NCBI GenBank assembly: GCA_963789785.1
Contig: CAWBNC010000024.1
Span: 1-64,000, forward strand
Source: JAEULH01 sp963789785
Lineage (GTDB): Bacteria > Pseudomonadota > Alphaproteobacteria > Rhodospirillales > Defluviicoccaceae
Direction of reading: 5' to 3'
Length of the DNA: 64,000 nt
The notes beneath the pieces are model-generated. The model had not been told where the DNA came from. It saw nothing but the letters and a program-made list of their open reading frames with translations, and ran no database searches. Below, one piece after another: positions 22,743 through 31,390 of the stretch. Position 1 is the first letter of the stretch; each line of letters opens with the position of its first letter. The translations under genes were made by a program, and so were the position numbers.

Positions 22743-24788
22743 TCAGTTGAAGGCGTCGGCGTCATCATCGCGAACGCCGCCGCCATCGTCGGCGTCGTCT
22801 TCGGCCGGATTATCCTCGAGGGCAGCGTCGGGATCGGCGATCGCTTCCGCTGCCTGCACCGCTCTGACCTCACCGAGGCGGGCTCCCGGAAAGGCGGCGA
22901 GAACGGCCCGGACCAGCGGCTCGGCCTCGACGAGTCGGCGGCGATCGGCGTCCTGCTTGCGGCGCTGTTCGAGAATGGTCGGCTCGCCCTCCTCGCGAGA
23001 GACGGCGACGAGCCACGGCTGAGCGGTCTGGCGGGTAAGGAATTCACGCAGGCGGCGGACGAGATCGCCCGCTGCGGCGCCGGTGGGGCGGATTTCGATT
23101 CGCCCCGGCTCGAAGCGGACGAGGTGAACCTCGGCGATGAGTTGCCCGTAGAGAATGGCTTCTCGTTCCTCGCGCGCCAGCGCGACGACCGCGGCGAAGT
23201 TCACAAGGGCAGTGCCGGCGGGTGCGGCGGTCGTCTCTTCGTCGCCCGGGTCGGCGTCGACCGGCCGCGTCGCCTTCGCCACAGCGACGACCGGCGCGAC
23301 CGCCGTCGCCGGGGATGCCAACCGCGACGACGGCGCCTGGATGATGGATGATCCGTCCTCTCGCGCGCTCCTCCCGCCGCGATCCGGAGCGACGGACGGC
23401 GGAGCAACGCGGGCCCGGGCGCCCGGCGTGGCCGGTATTGTCTTGCCGCCGCCCGTCTCGGAACCGCCTGCGCCGCCACGCCCGTCCTGCGTCCGGCGGA
23501 GCACCTCGGCCGGTGTCGGCAGACGGGCGGCATAGGCGATCCGGATCAGGACCATCTCCACGGCCTGCACCGGCGCCGGCGCGGTACGCACTTCGCCCAG
23601 CCCCTTCAGCAGCATCTGCCACAGCCGCGTCGCCTCGCCCATGGCCAGCCGCTCGGCCATCTCCCGGCCGCGGACTCGCTCGGCTTCGGGCACGCCGGCC
23701 GCCTCGGCGCAGTGCGGCACGACCTTGATCCGCGTCAGCCAGTGGGTGAGCTCGAGCAGGTCCGTCAGGATCTCGATGGGATCGGCGCCGGCGCGATACT
23801 GGGCGGCGAGAAGATCGAGTGCGGCGGCCGTGTCGCCACGAACAGCCGCGTCGAGTAGGTCGAACGTGACCGAGCGATCGGCAAGGCCGAGCATGCGGCG
23901 GACGTCGTCACCTTCGACGGTGCCTTCGCCGTGGGCAATCGCCTGATCGAGCAGCGACAGGCCGTCGCGGACGCTGCCGTCGGCGGCCCGGGCGATCAGA
24001 TGCAGCGCCGGCGCCGACGCCTCGACGCCCTCGCGCCGGGCGATGTCGCCGAGGTGCGCAACGAGCACGTCCGCGTCGATCCGGCGCAGGTCGAAGCGCT
24101 GACAGCGCGACAGCACTGTGACCGGAACCTTGCGGATTTCGGTGGTAGCGAAGACGAAGCGGACATGCTCGGGAGGTTCCTCCAGGGTCTTCAGCAGCGC
24201 GTTGAAGGCGTTGCGCGAGAGCATATGGACTTCGTCGATGATGTAGATCTTGTAGCGCGCCGAGGTCGGGCGGTAGCGGGTCCCGTCGAGGAGCTCGCGG
24301 ATTTCGTCGACGCCGGTCCGACTGGCCGCGTCCATCTCGATCACGTCCATGTGTCGGTCGGCGGTGATCGCGACGCAGTGAGAGCAGACGCCGCACGGCG
24401 CCACGGTGGGCCCGCCCGAGCCGTCGATACCGACGCAGTTGAGTGCGCGGGCGATGATGCGGGCGGTCGTCGTCTTGCCGATCCCGCGCACCCCGGACAG
24501 CATGAAGGCATGGGCCAGCCTGCCGGAGGCCAGCGCGTTGGTCAGCGTCCGGACCATCGCCTCCTGGCCGATGAGGTCGGCGAAGGTGGCGGGGCGGTAC
24601 TTCCGGGCGAGGACCCTGTAACCGTCCGCCACCCCGCCAGCCGGAAGCCCGGCCGCCGCGCCCGCTACGATAGGATCGGCGGCGGCCGGCTCGGTCCCTC
24701 TCGGGCTGTCGTTCAGCGCATCGCTCGGCGGCAAGTCGAATCCCAAGCGCCCGCCGGCTGGCCTGGCGCCGTTTCGAGTGGGTCGCAA
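22743..24788 (-). CDS. dnaX: DNA polymerase III subunit gamma/tau
   Basis: Clamp-loader ATPase of the replicase. The AAA+ part shows LARKYRPATFADLIGQ, Walker A GVRGIGKTTTA, the zinc module CGVCSHC, Walker B YIIDEVHML, the linker LEEPPEHVRFVFATTE and sensor 2 region GSVRDGLSLLDQAI. A proline/alanine-rich linker follows residue 420, then the tau-type C-terminal domain. The open frame begins at TTG 24788 inside the SRP RNA 3' tail, so the real start is probably one of the later in-frame codons before YRVLARKYRP (near residue 57). Length to 681 residues is normal. CYTH follows in the same unit. Confidence 0.94.
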   Translation of the reverse strand: MRPTRNGARPAGGRLGFDLPPSDALNDSPRGTEPAAADPIVAGAAAGLPAGGVADGYRVLARKYRPATFADLIGQEAMVRTLTNALASGRLAHAFMLSGVRGIGKTTTARIIARALNCVGIDGSGGPTVAPCGVCSHCVAITADRHMDVIEMDAASRTGVDEIRELLDGTRYRPTSARYKIYIIDEVHMLSRNAFNALLKTLEEPPEHVRFVFATTEIRKVPVTVLSRCQRFDLRRIDADVLVAHLGDIARREGVEASAPALHLIARAADGSVRDGLSLLDQAIAHGEGTVEGDDVRRMLGLADRSVTFDLLDAAVRGDTAAALDLLAAQYRAGADPIEILTDLLELTHWLTRIKVVPHCAEAAGVPEAERVRGREMAERLAMGEATRLWQMLLKGLGEVRTAPAPVQAVEMVLIRIAYAARLPTPAEVLRRTQDGRGGAGGSETGGGKTIPATPGARARVAPPSVAPDRGGRSAREDGSSIIQAPSSRLASPATAVAPVVAVAKATRPVDADPGDEETTAAPAGTALVNFAAVVALAREEREAILYGQLIAEVHLVRFEPGRIEIRPTGAAAGDLVRRLREFLTRQTAQPWLVAVSREEGEPTILEQRRKQDADRRRLVEAEPLVRAVLAAFPGARLGEVRAVQAAEAIADPDAALEDNPAEDDADDGGGVRDDDADAFN

Positions 24789-24793
24789 AAAAC

Positions 24794-24900
24794 GTACTGG
24801 GAGACTGGACGAACGACCCGGGCCGAAACTCGTTACGGCTGCTTCCTTCCGGATCTGACCGGATTGGCGAGGGGCCCGTCCGCCGCCAGCCTCCCAGCAC
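24794..24900 (-). ncRNA. ffs: Signal recognition particle RNA (small bacterial 4.5S type)
   Basis: On the minus strand the ends pair (GCTGGGAGGCTGG with CCAGTCTCCCAGT), and the apical domain carries the conserved core GGTCAGATCCGGAAGGAAGCAGCC split here as GGTCAGATCC and GGAAGGAAGCAGCC. Its place directly upstream of dnaX is the usual one in alphaproteobacteria. The 3' stem is followed by TTTTTT (24790 downward), which can serve as an intrinsic terminator. End points are accurate to a few bases. Confidence 0.93.
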
Positions 24901-24901
24901 C

Positions 24902-24932
24902 ACTATATCAGCCGCGGACCGGCGAGAGGCAA
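24902..24932 (-). promoter_or_regulatory. Candidate promoter of the SRP RNA
   Basis: On the minus strand CTTGCCT (TTGCCT at 24932-24927) resembles the alphaproteobacterial -35 element and TATAGT (24907-24902) the -10, with 19 bp between them; a GATATA one base upstream would shorten the spacing. Transcription would begin at the SRP RNA 5' end. Confidence 0.45.
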
Positions 24933-25034
24933 GGTCTTTGCCGCATGGCCGGTGTGGGACGGGCGAGCAGCCAGGACGCGAGAGATCATGCCCAATGTTA
25001 TGACCGGCTCGAGCATTGCCGTTAAGCTGGCGCT

Positions 25035-26024
25035 ATGTCAGCCTCTCAGGCGATGAAGCTCCTGCACTACACCGGAGTGCCGCTCGACCGCGGCGAAGCC
25101 TTCCGCCGCGATGGGGACTGGCTGCGTGACCAGCTGGCCGATGCGCGCAGCCGCATCTTTCCGTTCTGGCGCGAACACAACCTCATCGCCGCCGGCGGGA
25201 TCCCCAGGGCGGTGGCCTTAGGGTCCGAGGAGAACCTGCTCACCCGCGCCGATGTCGTTGTATTTCTCGGCCTCGATGAAGCCGGGCGCGCCTGTTTCAC
25301 CGCAGATCTCTCGAGCGTCGACAAGCCGGCGCTCGACGCCCTGATCGGCGAGGGGGCCCGGTTCATCACCCTGCGCCGGGTGGGCGCGGTGATGGATCGC
25401 GGCGACGGCGCCATTCTGGCCATGGCCCGCGCCCTGATCCTCTGGCACGGCCGGCACCGCTTCTGCAGCGTCTGTGGCGCGCCGACCGAGAGCCGGGAGG
25501 GCGGCCACGTCCGCGCCTGTATCGGGACCGGGTGCGGCAGCCTGCATTTTCCAAGGACGGATCCGGCGGTCATCATGCTGGTCACGCGCCGGGAAGGCGA
25601 TGGCGAGCGGTGCCTGCTGGGCCGCCAGGCCCGCTGGCCGACGGGTATGATGTCGACCCTGGCGGGCTTCGTCGAGCCGGGCGAAAGCCTGGAGGAAGCG
25701 GTTCTGCGCGAGGTCGAGGAAGAAACTGGCATTCGGATTGCTAACGCCCTCTATAGAGGTTCGCAGCCGTGGCCGTTTCCGTCGTCACTGATGCTGGGCT
25801 TCCGTGCCGAAGCGGTCGGCGGCGTCGAGCCTCGGGTGAATGCTGCGGAGCTGGAGGATGCCCGCTGGTTCAGCCGTGACGACATCCGCGCTCGCCGCTC
25901 GACCGGGCTCATTCTTCCAGGGCGGGATTCCATCGCGCGACGGCTGATCGACGACTGGGTGAGCGAAGACAAGGGGGGAAGGACGGCGCAGACGGAGGAG
26001 GCGCAACCGTGCCCGGCATTGTGA
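25035..26024 (+). CDS. nudC: NAD+ diphosphatase / NAD-RNA decapping hydrolase
   Basis: Nudix hydrolase that cleaves NADH/NAD and NAD caps on RNA. The 329-residue protein has an N-terminal domain, a zinc ribbon (CSVCGAP then CIGTGCGSLHFPRTDP) and the Nudix box GFVEPGESLEEAVLREVEEETGI, given here in part as GESLEEAVLREVEEE, followed by the NudC-specific SQPWPFPSSLMLGF. All family hallmarks are present and the frame is intact. ATG 25035 lies about 135 bp from the divergent SRP RNA. Its 3' end overlaps the GNAT gene by 16 bp, indicating co-translation. Confidence 0.95.
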   Translation: MSASQAMKLLHYTGVPLDRGEAFRRDGDWLRDQLADARSRIFPFWREHNLIAAGGIPRAVALGSEENLLTRADVVVFLGLDEAGRACFTADLSSVDKPALDALIGEGARFITLRRVGAVMDRGDGAILAMARALILWHGRHRFCSVCGAPTESREGGHVRACIGTGCGSLHFPRTDPAVIMLVTRREGDGERCLLGRQARWPTGMMSTLAGFVEPGESLEEAVLREVEEETGIRIANALYRGSQPWPFPSSLMLGFRAEAVGGVEPRVNAAELEDARWFSRDDIRARRSTGLILPGRDSIARRLIDDWVSEDKGGRTAQTEEAQPCPAL

Positions 26025-26566
26025 TGATCAGAGACGCGAGGATCGGCGATGCCGACGGCATGGCCGCGGTATACGTTGATGCGTGGCGGACGACCTATCC
26101 GGGGATGGTCCCCGACAAGGTTCTGGTCCGGATGTCGAAACGCGATCAGGCGATGCAGTGGGCCCACGCCATTTCCGCACGCCCGCAAACGGATGCGATC
26201 ATCGTCGCCGAACTGCGGCGTCACGGGATCATTGGCTTCGGGAGCTGCGGGCCGGCGCGGCGGACAATTCTGCCTCAGGCGGCGGAGATCTATACGCTCT
26301 ATGTCCGTCCCGGCTACCAGGACCGAGGGCTCGGCCGCCAGCTCCTGAACCGGCTGTTCGAGCGGTTGACCGAGAATGAGCTGCCGTCTGCCCTCGTCTG
26401 GGTTCTGAGCGCCAATCCCGCCCGGTACTTCTACGAGGCAATGGGCGGTCGGCAGGTCGCCGAACGCAAGGAGCGCCTGTGGGGCTGCGACCTGCCGCAG
26501 ACCGCATACGGCTGGGCCGATGTGCGCACCGCCAGCGTTCCCAGGCGGAGCGCGCGCGAGCAATAG
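26009..26566 (+). CDS. GNAT family N-acetyltransferase
   Basis: A 185-residue acetyl-CoA-dependent acetyltransferase. IRDARIGDADGMAAVYVDAW opens the fold, motif A is seen in EIYTLYVRPGYQDRGLGRQL (acetyl-CoA pyrophosphate loop QDRGLG), and motif B in ANPARYFYEAMGGR. GTG 26009 is used because it follows GGAGGAG at 25994 and the protein pattern starts there; an ATG at 26024 (MIRDARIGD) is an alternative. It overlaps nudC by 16 bp. Substrate unknown. Confidence 0.85.
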   Translation: MPGIVMIRDARIGDADGMAAVYVDAWRTTYPGMVPDKVLVRMSKRDQAMQWAHAISARPQTDAIIVAELRRHGIIGFGSCGPARRTILPQAAEIYTLYVRPGYQDRGLGRQLLNRLFERLTENELPSALVWVLSANPARYFYEAMGGRQVAERKERLWGCDLPQTAYGWADVRTASVPRRSAREQ

Positions 26567-26967
26567 CCGACGAGTGGTTCAACGGGTGGTAAGGGCGGGT
26601 GGTTAGGGCGGACCGATGCGTCTGTCCGACAGCTGGAAAAAAAACAGGCATCGATCCGCTGGGTCCTGCGAGGCGACGGGGGCGAGGCGGCAGAAGCGGA
26701 TGGCTCGTCGCAAGGGCCTTGGCAAACCAGGGGCCTTACCAAACCGTAATTTGCGCGCACCGATACCGCATGCGATGGATTCCGAAGCGGCCCGTTTTTC
26801 GGGTATAGTCGAATTGGGCTTTGATAGCTCACGGGTTGAGCGACGTGCGCTACCGACATCTCGCCGTGAAGAGGGAACAGTCCCGACTCGTCATCTCTAA
26901 CCGCTCGTTAAGCGGTCGCCGCGCATCATCAGTGCACGCTTGGTAGAAAGTCGTAGTCGACCCGTCC
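26567..26967. other. Intergenic stretch without a recognisable gene
   Basis: About 400 bp between the GNAT gene and the EEP hydrolase. It has a short A8 run near 26638, a small hairpin ACCGCT-CGTTA-AGCGGT near 26900, and a TATAGT at 26804 without a convincing -35. The open frames present lack any family features. I see no RNA gene here. Confidence 0.6.
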
Positions 26968-28086
26968 ATGGACAGCGCCGATCCGTCTCAGGCAGCGACC
27001 TCGCAACCGCGCCAGCCGAACATCACGCGCAGAATGTCGCGGCGGTGGCCTCTGGGGCGGCCTCGGCGGTTCCTGCGCGCCGCTGCATGGATGCCTGTTC
27101 TGGCCCTGGCGGGAGCCGCGGGCGCACGGCTGTTCAGTCTGCAGTTCTGGCCGGTCGAGCTCCTCTGGCATTTCACCGAGACATTCTTTTTCCTTAGCGT
27201 CGCCCTGAGCCTGGTCCTGCTCGCGCTCAGCTTCTACATCCCGGCCGCGGCGGCGGCGGTGCTGGCGGTCTTCTTCGGCTTTGCGGCCGGCAACGTGCCG
27301 GGCGGGGCCGCGCCGCACTCCCAGTCGATACTGCCGGCGGCGCAGGCCTATGCCGGCGAGGCGAGGGAGCCCGCCGAGGCCGGGTTCCGCCTAGTGACGC
27401 ACAATCTCTATGTCCGCAACAACCGCCGCGACGATCTGGCGGCGTGGCTGCGTCGGCAGGACGCCGACGTCATCGTCATGCAGGAGGTCGACATGGACAT
27501 GGCGGCGGTGATGCAGGCCGCCGTCGATCGTTACCCTCACCAGTTCTTCGGCTGGCCGAAAAACTGGGTTGAGCGCCCGGAGCTGCGCCGCCTGCTTAGC
27601 GGCCTGGCGATCCTGTCGCGCTTTCCGTTGGAGGACGGGTCGGTGTTCCGCCAGACGCGCTGGAACGCACCGGCCGCGACCGCGCGGCTGATGCTGCCGG
27701 GGGGCGCGCAGGTGCGACTGGTCGTGGTCCACACGATGAACCCGATCCGCCGCTCCGGCCTGCGCGCCCGCAACGCGCTGATGACGGCGCTCGCAGAGGA
27801 ACTGAAGGCTTACGCCGGACCGCTCGTCGTCGCCGGCGACTTCAACGCGACGCCGTACACACCAGCCTTCGCCCAATTCCTGAAAGCCGCCAATCTGACC
27901 ACGAACCGGGGCTATCCCGGCACCTACCCGCAGTTCGCCGGCGCCTTCGGCCTGCCGATCGACCATGTGCTGGTGCGAGACGCACGGATCGCCGAGATCG
28001 AGGCGCTGGACGCGTTCGGCTCCGATCACCGGCCGCTGCGAGCGGACCTGATCATCCCTGCCGCCGCGGACCCAACTGGCGGATAA
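26968..28086 (+). CDS. Membrane-anchored endonuclease/exonuclease/phosphatase family protein
   Basis: A 372-residue protein. Residues about 35-110 form three hydrophobic segments (AAAWMPVLALAGAAGARLF, FFFLSVALSLVLLALSFYI and AAAAAVLAVFFGFAAGN). The C-terminal two thirds is an EEP domain: RLVTHNLYVRNNR, VIVMQEVDMDMA with the metal Glu, VVVHTMNP, VVAGDFNATPYTP with the catalytic Asp/Asn, and GSDHRPLRADL at the end. The arrangement matches bacterial EEP proteins with an N-terminal membrane domain and a probably periplasmic active site. Substrate unknown. It converges on panD. Confidence 0.87.
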   Translation: MDSADPSQAATSQPRQPNITRRMSRRWPLGRPRRFLRAAAWMPVLALAGAAGARLFSLQFWPVELLWHFTETFFFLSVALSLVLLALSFYIPAAAAAVLAVFFGFAAGNVPGGAAPHSQSILPAAQAYAGEAREPAEAGFRLVTHNLYVRNNRRDDLAAWLRRQDADVIVMQEVDMDMAAVMQAAVDRYPHQFFGWPKNWVERPELRRLLSGLAILSRFPLEDGSVFRQTRWNAPAATARLMLPGGAQVRLVVVHTMNPIRRSGLRARNALMTALAEELKAYAGPLVVAGDFNATPYTPAFAQFLKAANLTTNRGYPGTYPQFAGAFGLPIDHVLVRDARIAEIEALDAFGSDHRPLRADLIIPAAADPTGG

Positions 28087-28124
28087 GGTCACGGCAACGC
28101 CGTGCCGCGGGATCCTAGCGGTGG

Positions 28125-28532
28125 CTATTCCGCGGCGGCGCTGCGGGCGGGCAGGGGCCTGTTGCCGGCGTCGACGTAGACGTTGCGCGGCCGCCACGAC
28201 CGCGCCGCCTCCGCCGGGATGGTGACGTAGGCGGCGATGATGATGATGTCGCCGGTGCTGGCGAGATGCGCGGCCGCACCATTGATGCAGATGCAGCCAC
28301 TGTATGCCTCGCCTTCGATGACATAGGTCTCGAAGCGGGCGCCGCTGCTGACGTTGTAGATCTGCACCTGCTGGAAGGCGACGAGCCCCGCCAGATCCAT
28401 GAGCCGGCGGTCGATGGTGATGCTGCCCTCGTAGTGGAGGTTGGCGTCGGTCACCGTCGCCCGATGGATCTTCGCCAGCAGCATGGGCACCTGAACCCCC
28501 ACGGCGGCCTGCTTCATGTCTTGTTTCATCAT
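28125..28532 (-). CDS. panD: Aspartate 1-decarboxylase
   Basis: Pyruvoyl-dependent decarboxylation of aspartate to beta-alanine for pantothenate and CoA. The 135-residue proenzyme has the core LLAKIHRATVTDANLHYEGS, where self-cleavage falls between Gly and Ser of HYEGS to create the pyruvoyl group, followed by GARFETYVIEGEAYSG and NGAAAHLASTGDIIIIAAY. The N-terminus is about 15 residues longer than in E. coli. ATG 28532 (or the adjacent 28529) follows GTGGAG. No panB or panC adjoins. Confidence 0.95.
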   Translation of the reverse strand: MMKQDMKQAAVGVQVPMLLAKIHRATVTDANLHYEGSITIDRRLMDLAGLVAFQQVQIYNVSSGARFETYVIEGEAYSGCICINGAAAHLASTGDIIIIAAYVTIPAEAARSWRPRNVYVDAGNRPLPARSAAAE

Positions 28533-28577
28533 GTTGGCAGCTCCACTTCGTGCGTCATTGTCCCCGCTAAGCGCAGC

Positions 28578-29066
28578 CTATTCGCGCCGCGACCCCTGTT
28601 TCGGACAGTCGCCCAGCCGCCTTGCGCTCAGGAACTCCCGGTCCCCGGTTTTGGCGAGGACGCCTTCGTTTTCGACCGAAACTTCGTACGCCGTGGCGCT
28701 CTTGATCACAGCCACGCTGCGCGACGTTCCCTTGCCGACGTTCGGCAGGTCACACTGCGCGACCGTTTCGAAGCGGTCGGCTGAGACCTTCCGCGTCGTC
28801 ATCTTGCAGCCGGCGCGCTTCGACGCTTCGTGCTGCTTCTTCCATTCGCTTACCGGATCGACGCACACCTGCCGCTCGATGGTCGCAGGCTTGCTGGCCG
28901 CGTGCAGCGTCCGGGTGAACTGCCACAGGCCGGGCGTCAGGTTCGGCCACTCGACATCCGCGGCCGCCGCCGCGCTTGCAGCTGCGAGGCCGACCATCAC
29001 GGTCACGACAATCCTGCTGCAGATCCACCGCGCGGTGCCGGCGATAACAACGGTTGTTCCGGCCAT
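28578..29066 (-). CDS. DUF3617 family periplasmic protein
   Basis: A 162-residue protein with an N-terminal signal peptide (SRIVVTVMVGLAAASAAAAA) and a body typical of DUF3617: LTPGLWQFTRTL, the conserved cysteines in QVCVDP and AGCKMTTRK, and FETVAQCDLP. Function is unknown for the family. It lies 45 bp upstream of panD on the same strand but with no evident link. Confidence 0.82.
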   Translation of the reverse strand: MAGTTVVIAGTARWICSRIVVTVMVGLAAASAAAAADVEWPNLTPGLWQFTRTLHAASKPATIERQVCVDPVSEWKKQHEASKRAGCKMTTRKVSADRFETVAQCDLPNVGKGTSRSVAVIKSATAYEVSVENEGVLAKTGDREFLSARRLGDCPKQGSRRE

Positions 29067-29177
29067 TTCGGTCTCCGTGCTTGTCCGGCGAGAGGTTATG
29101 CCGCAAAAGGCCGAGATTGTTAATGGCGAACCAAACGCGGCAGGGATTCCGGCAGACGATCGGGCAGAGGATTGTGT

Positions 29178-30002
29178 ATGGCATACGACACCGCCGAGCT
29201 TGCCACCATGGCCGCGGCGCTTCTGGCCGCCGGAATCGGCGCCGGCCTGCTTGCCGGGATGCTAGGGGTCGGCGGCGGCATCGTCATCGTCCCGGTCCTG
29301 TACCATCTGTTCAGTCTGCTCGGCATTCCCGAAGACGTGCGGATGCACGTTGCCGTCGGAACCTCGCTTGCGACCATCATCCCGACCTCCATCTCTTCGG
29401 CGCGGGCGCATGCCTCACGCGGCGCAGTGGATATGGATCTGCTCCGCGCCCTCGGCCCTGCCGTCTTCTTCGGCACGCTCATGGGCGCCGGGCTCGCCGG
29501 GCTGCTTCGCGGCGATGTTCTCAGCGCGGTTTTCGCGGTGGTCGCGCTGGCGGTGGCGGCGAACATGGCCTTCGGGATGGAAGGGGTCGCGCTCCGCGAT
29601 GGCCTCCCCCAAGGCTGGCGCAAGCTCACCATCGGCGGGCTGATCGGCGGCATTTCAGCGATGATGGGGATCGGCGGCGGCTCCCTGACGGTACCGGTGC
29701 TCAGCGCCTGCCAGTACCCGATCCGCAAAGCCGTGGGCACGGCCGCGGCCGTCGGGCTGATTATCGCCGTGCCGGGAGCGCTCGGTTTCATCGCCACCGG
29801 CTGGGGCGTGGACGGTCTTCCGCCCGGCTCCCTCGGCTACGTCAACCTGATCGGCTTCGCGCTGGTCGTGCCGACGACCATGCTGGCGGCGCCATGGGGC
29901 GCACGGCTCGCCCACGCGGTCCGGCCGCAGCTCCTGCGCCGCGCCTTCGCCGCGTTCCTTTGCCTGACCGCGCTCAGGATGATCTACGGGCTGATCAGCT
30001 GA
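29178..30002 (+). CDS. TauE/SafE (TSUP) family membrane transporter
   Basis: A 274-residue integral membrane protein with about eight hydrophobic segments and the internal duplication typical of the family: LLAGMLGVGGGIVIVPVLY near the N-terminus is echoed by IGGISAMMGIGGGSLTVPVL in the second half. Members export or import small sulfur-containing anions such as sulfite or sulfoacetate. ATG 29178 follows GCAGAGG. The substrate is not evident from its neighbours. Confidence 0.9.
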   Translation: MAYDTAELATMAAALLAAGIGAGLLAGMLGVGGGIVIVPVLYHLFSLLGIPEDVRMHVAVGTSLATIIPTSISSARAHASRGAVDMDLLRALGPAVFFGTLMGAGLAGLLRGDVLSAVFAVVALAVAANMAFGMEGVALRDGLPQGWRKLTIGGLIGGISAMMGIGGGSLTVPVLSACQYPIRKAVGTAAAVGLIIAVPGALGFIATGWGVDGLPPGSLGYVNLIGFALVVPTTMLAAPWGARLAHAVRPQLLRRAFAAFLCLTALRMIYGLIS

Positions 30003-30174
30003 TGCCGGCGGTGCCTGCGCCCTGCGCCGGCTAGATCAGCCCTGTTGGGGATGGACTCGTCCGAGCGCGGAAAAGTGTTCGAGTAGCTGTATCTCATCTG
30101 CGTCCAGCCGGGCGCAGGATGCTCTGATATTACGATCTTGGAAAAACCCTGCATGGCGGCTGACCTGACGTGGT

Positions 30175-30640
30175 TCAGGCGGCCCAACTCGCCGCCGTAT
30201 CGACGAGCAGCGCGTAGAGCGCTTCGGCGTCGTCGGTGCCCCTGAGTTTCTCGCACGTCGGTTTGTCGCGCAGCAGACGCGAAACCCTGGCGAGGGCCTT
30301 GAGGTGATCGGCACCCGAGGCCTCCGGCGCGAGCAGAAGAAAGATAAGATCGACCGGACGGTCATCGATGGCATCGAAATCGATCGGCTGGTCGAGCCGG
30401 GCAAAAAGCCCGTAGAGCTTGATCCAGCGTCGACAGCTTGCCATGGGGGATAGCGATCCCGTTGCCGACGCCTGTGGTTCCCAGCCGCTCGCGCTTCATC
30501 AGCGTCGAGAATAGCGCCCGCTCGGGCTGACCGGTAATCTCGGAGGCGCGCTTGGCGAGATCCTGCAACGCCTGCTTCTTGCTGGTGGCGCGTAGCCGCG
30601 CGATCACGTTCTCGGGTTTGATCAGGTCGGAGATGTCCAT
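30175..30640 (-). CDS. ptsN: Nitrogen-regulatory PTS protein EIIA-Ntr, one frameshift
   Basis: Phosphate acceptor of the nitrogen PTS (PtsP-PtsO-PtsN), which tunes potassium transport and other processes. MDISDLIKPENVIARLRA starts the protein; GNGIAIPHGKL carries the phosphorylated His; after the break the sequence resumes LYGLFARLDQPIDFDAIDD and continues to the end. An extra C near 30430 (GAT-C-AAG) causes the frame change; repaired length is 154 residues. ATG 30640 lies 15 bp after the hpf stop. The order hpf-ptsN behind rpoN is the conserved proteobacterial arrangement. Confidence 0.92.
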
Positions 30641-30654
30641 GGCGTTGGTACCCC

Positions 30655-31233
30655 TCACGCCTTGCGCGTATTCGCGGGGTCAATCCAGCCGATATTGCCG
30701 TCGGCGCGGCGGTAGATGACGTTAAGGCCGCCGGTCGAGCGGTTGTGGAAGATCATCGCCGGGCTGTCGGCCAGATCCATGCGCATGACTGCTTCGCCGA
30801 CGCTCATGGTAGCTATCTCCGTCGCAATTTCTGCGATGATTGCAGGTTGACCATCGGCCGATAATTCCTCTTCGTCGTTTTCCGCGGCGATGACGTATTG
30901 CTGCGCCGGGGTGCTGTCCTCTTCCGCCCGGCGGCTGTGATGATGGTCGGTAAGCCGCCTCTTGTAGCGCCGTAGCTGCTTGGCGATGCGCTCGACGGCG
31001 GCATCGACCGCGGCGTAGGCATCGTCCGTCGCGGCGCGGCCCTGGACCATGAATCCTCGGGTCGGGTGCACCGTGACGTCGGCACGAAAGAGATGGGCCT
31101 CGCGCGAGACCGTAACCACCGCGTCGTGCGCTTTTGGAAAATACTTGCCGACAACGGCGGCCAGGGCGTCGCCGATATGGCTGCGCAGCGCCTCGCCGAT
31201 ATCCAAACCTTTGCCGGTAATCGAGATGTCCAT
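30655..31233 (-). CDS. hpf: Ribosome hibernation promoting factor, long form
   Basis: Binds the 30S subunit and promotes 100S ribosome dimers in stationary phase. The 192-residue protein has the S30AE N-terminal domain (MDISITGKGLDIGEALRSHI to LRRYKRRL, residues 1-97), an acidic linker, and the C-terminal dimerisation domain with SVGEAVMRMDLADSPAMIFH and GGLNVIYRRADGNIGWIDP. The two-domain layout is the long form typical of alphaproteobacteria. It is 157 bp downstream of rpoN and 15 bp upstream of ptsN. Confidence 0.95.
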   Translation of the reverse strand: MDISITGKGLDIGEALRSHIGDALAAVVGKYFPKAHDAVVTVSREAHLFRADVTVHPTRGFMVQGRAATDDAYAAVDAAVERIAKQLRRYKRRLTDHHHSRRAEEDSTPAQQYVIAAENDEEELSADGQPAIIAEIATEIATMSVGEAVMRMDLADSPAMIFHNRSTGGLNVIYRRADGNIGWIDPANTRKA

Positions 31234-31390
31234 GGTTATGGGATCCTGAGGCCGGGTGATAGGCGCACCGTCACCGTTCTGGTGCCGAAAGCGTCCCAGA
31301 CTTTCAGGCAGAGACCGTAGAAAACGCGCATGTTTGCGTCGATGCTAGGGTCCGAGAAGGCCGGGACGATAGATGTCGCGACAAATGGTG

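Noticed and set aside
24740..24788. TTG 24788 as the true dnaX start
   Set aside because: It lies in the SRP RNA terminator region and adds about 55 residues without family similarity; kept only as the limit of the open frame.
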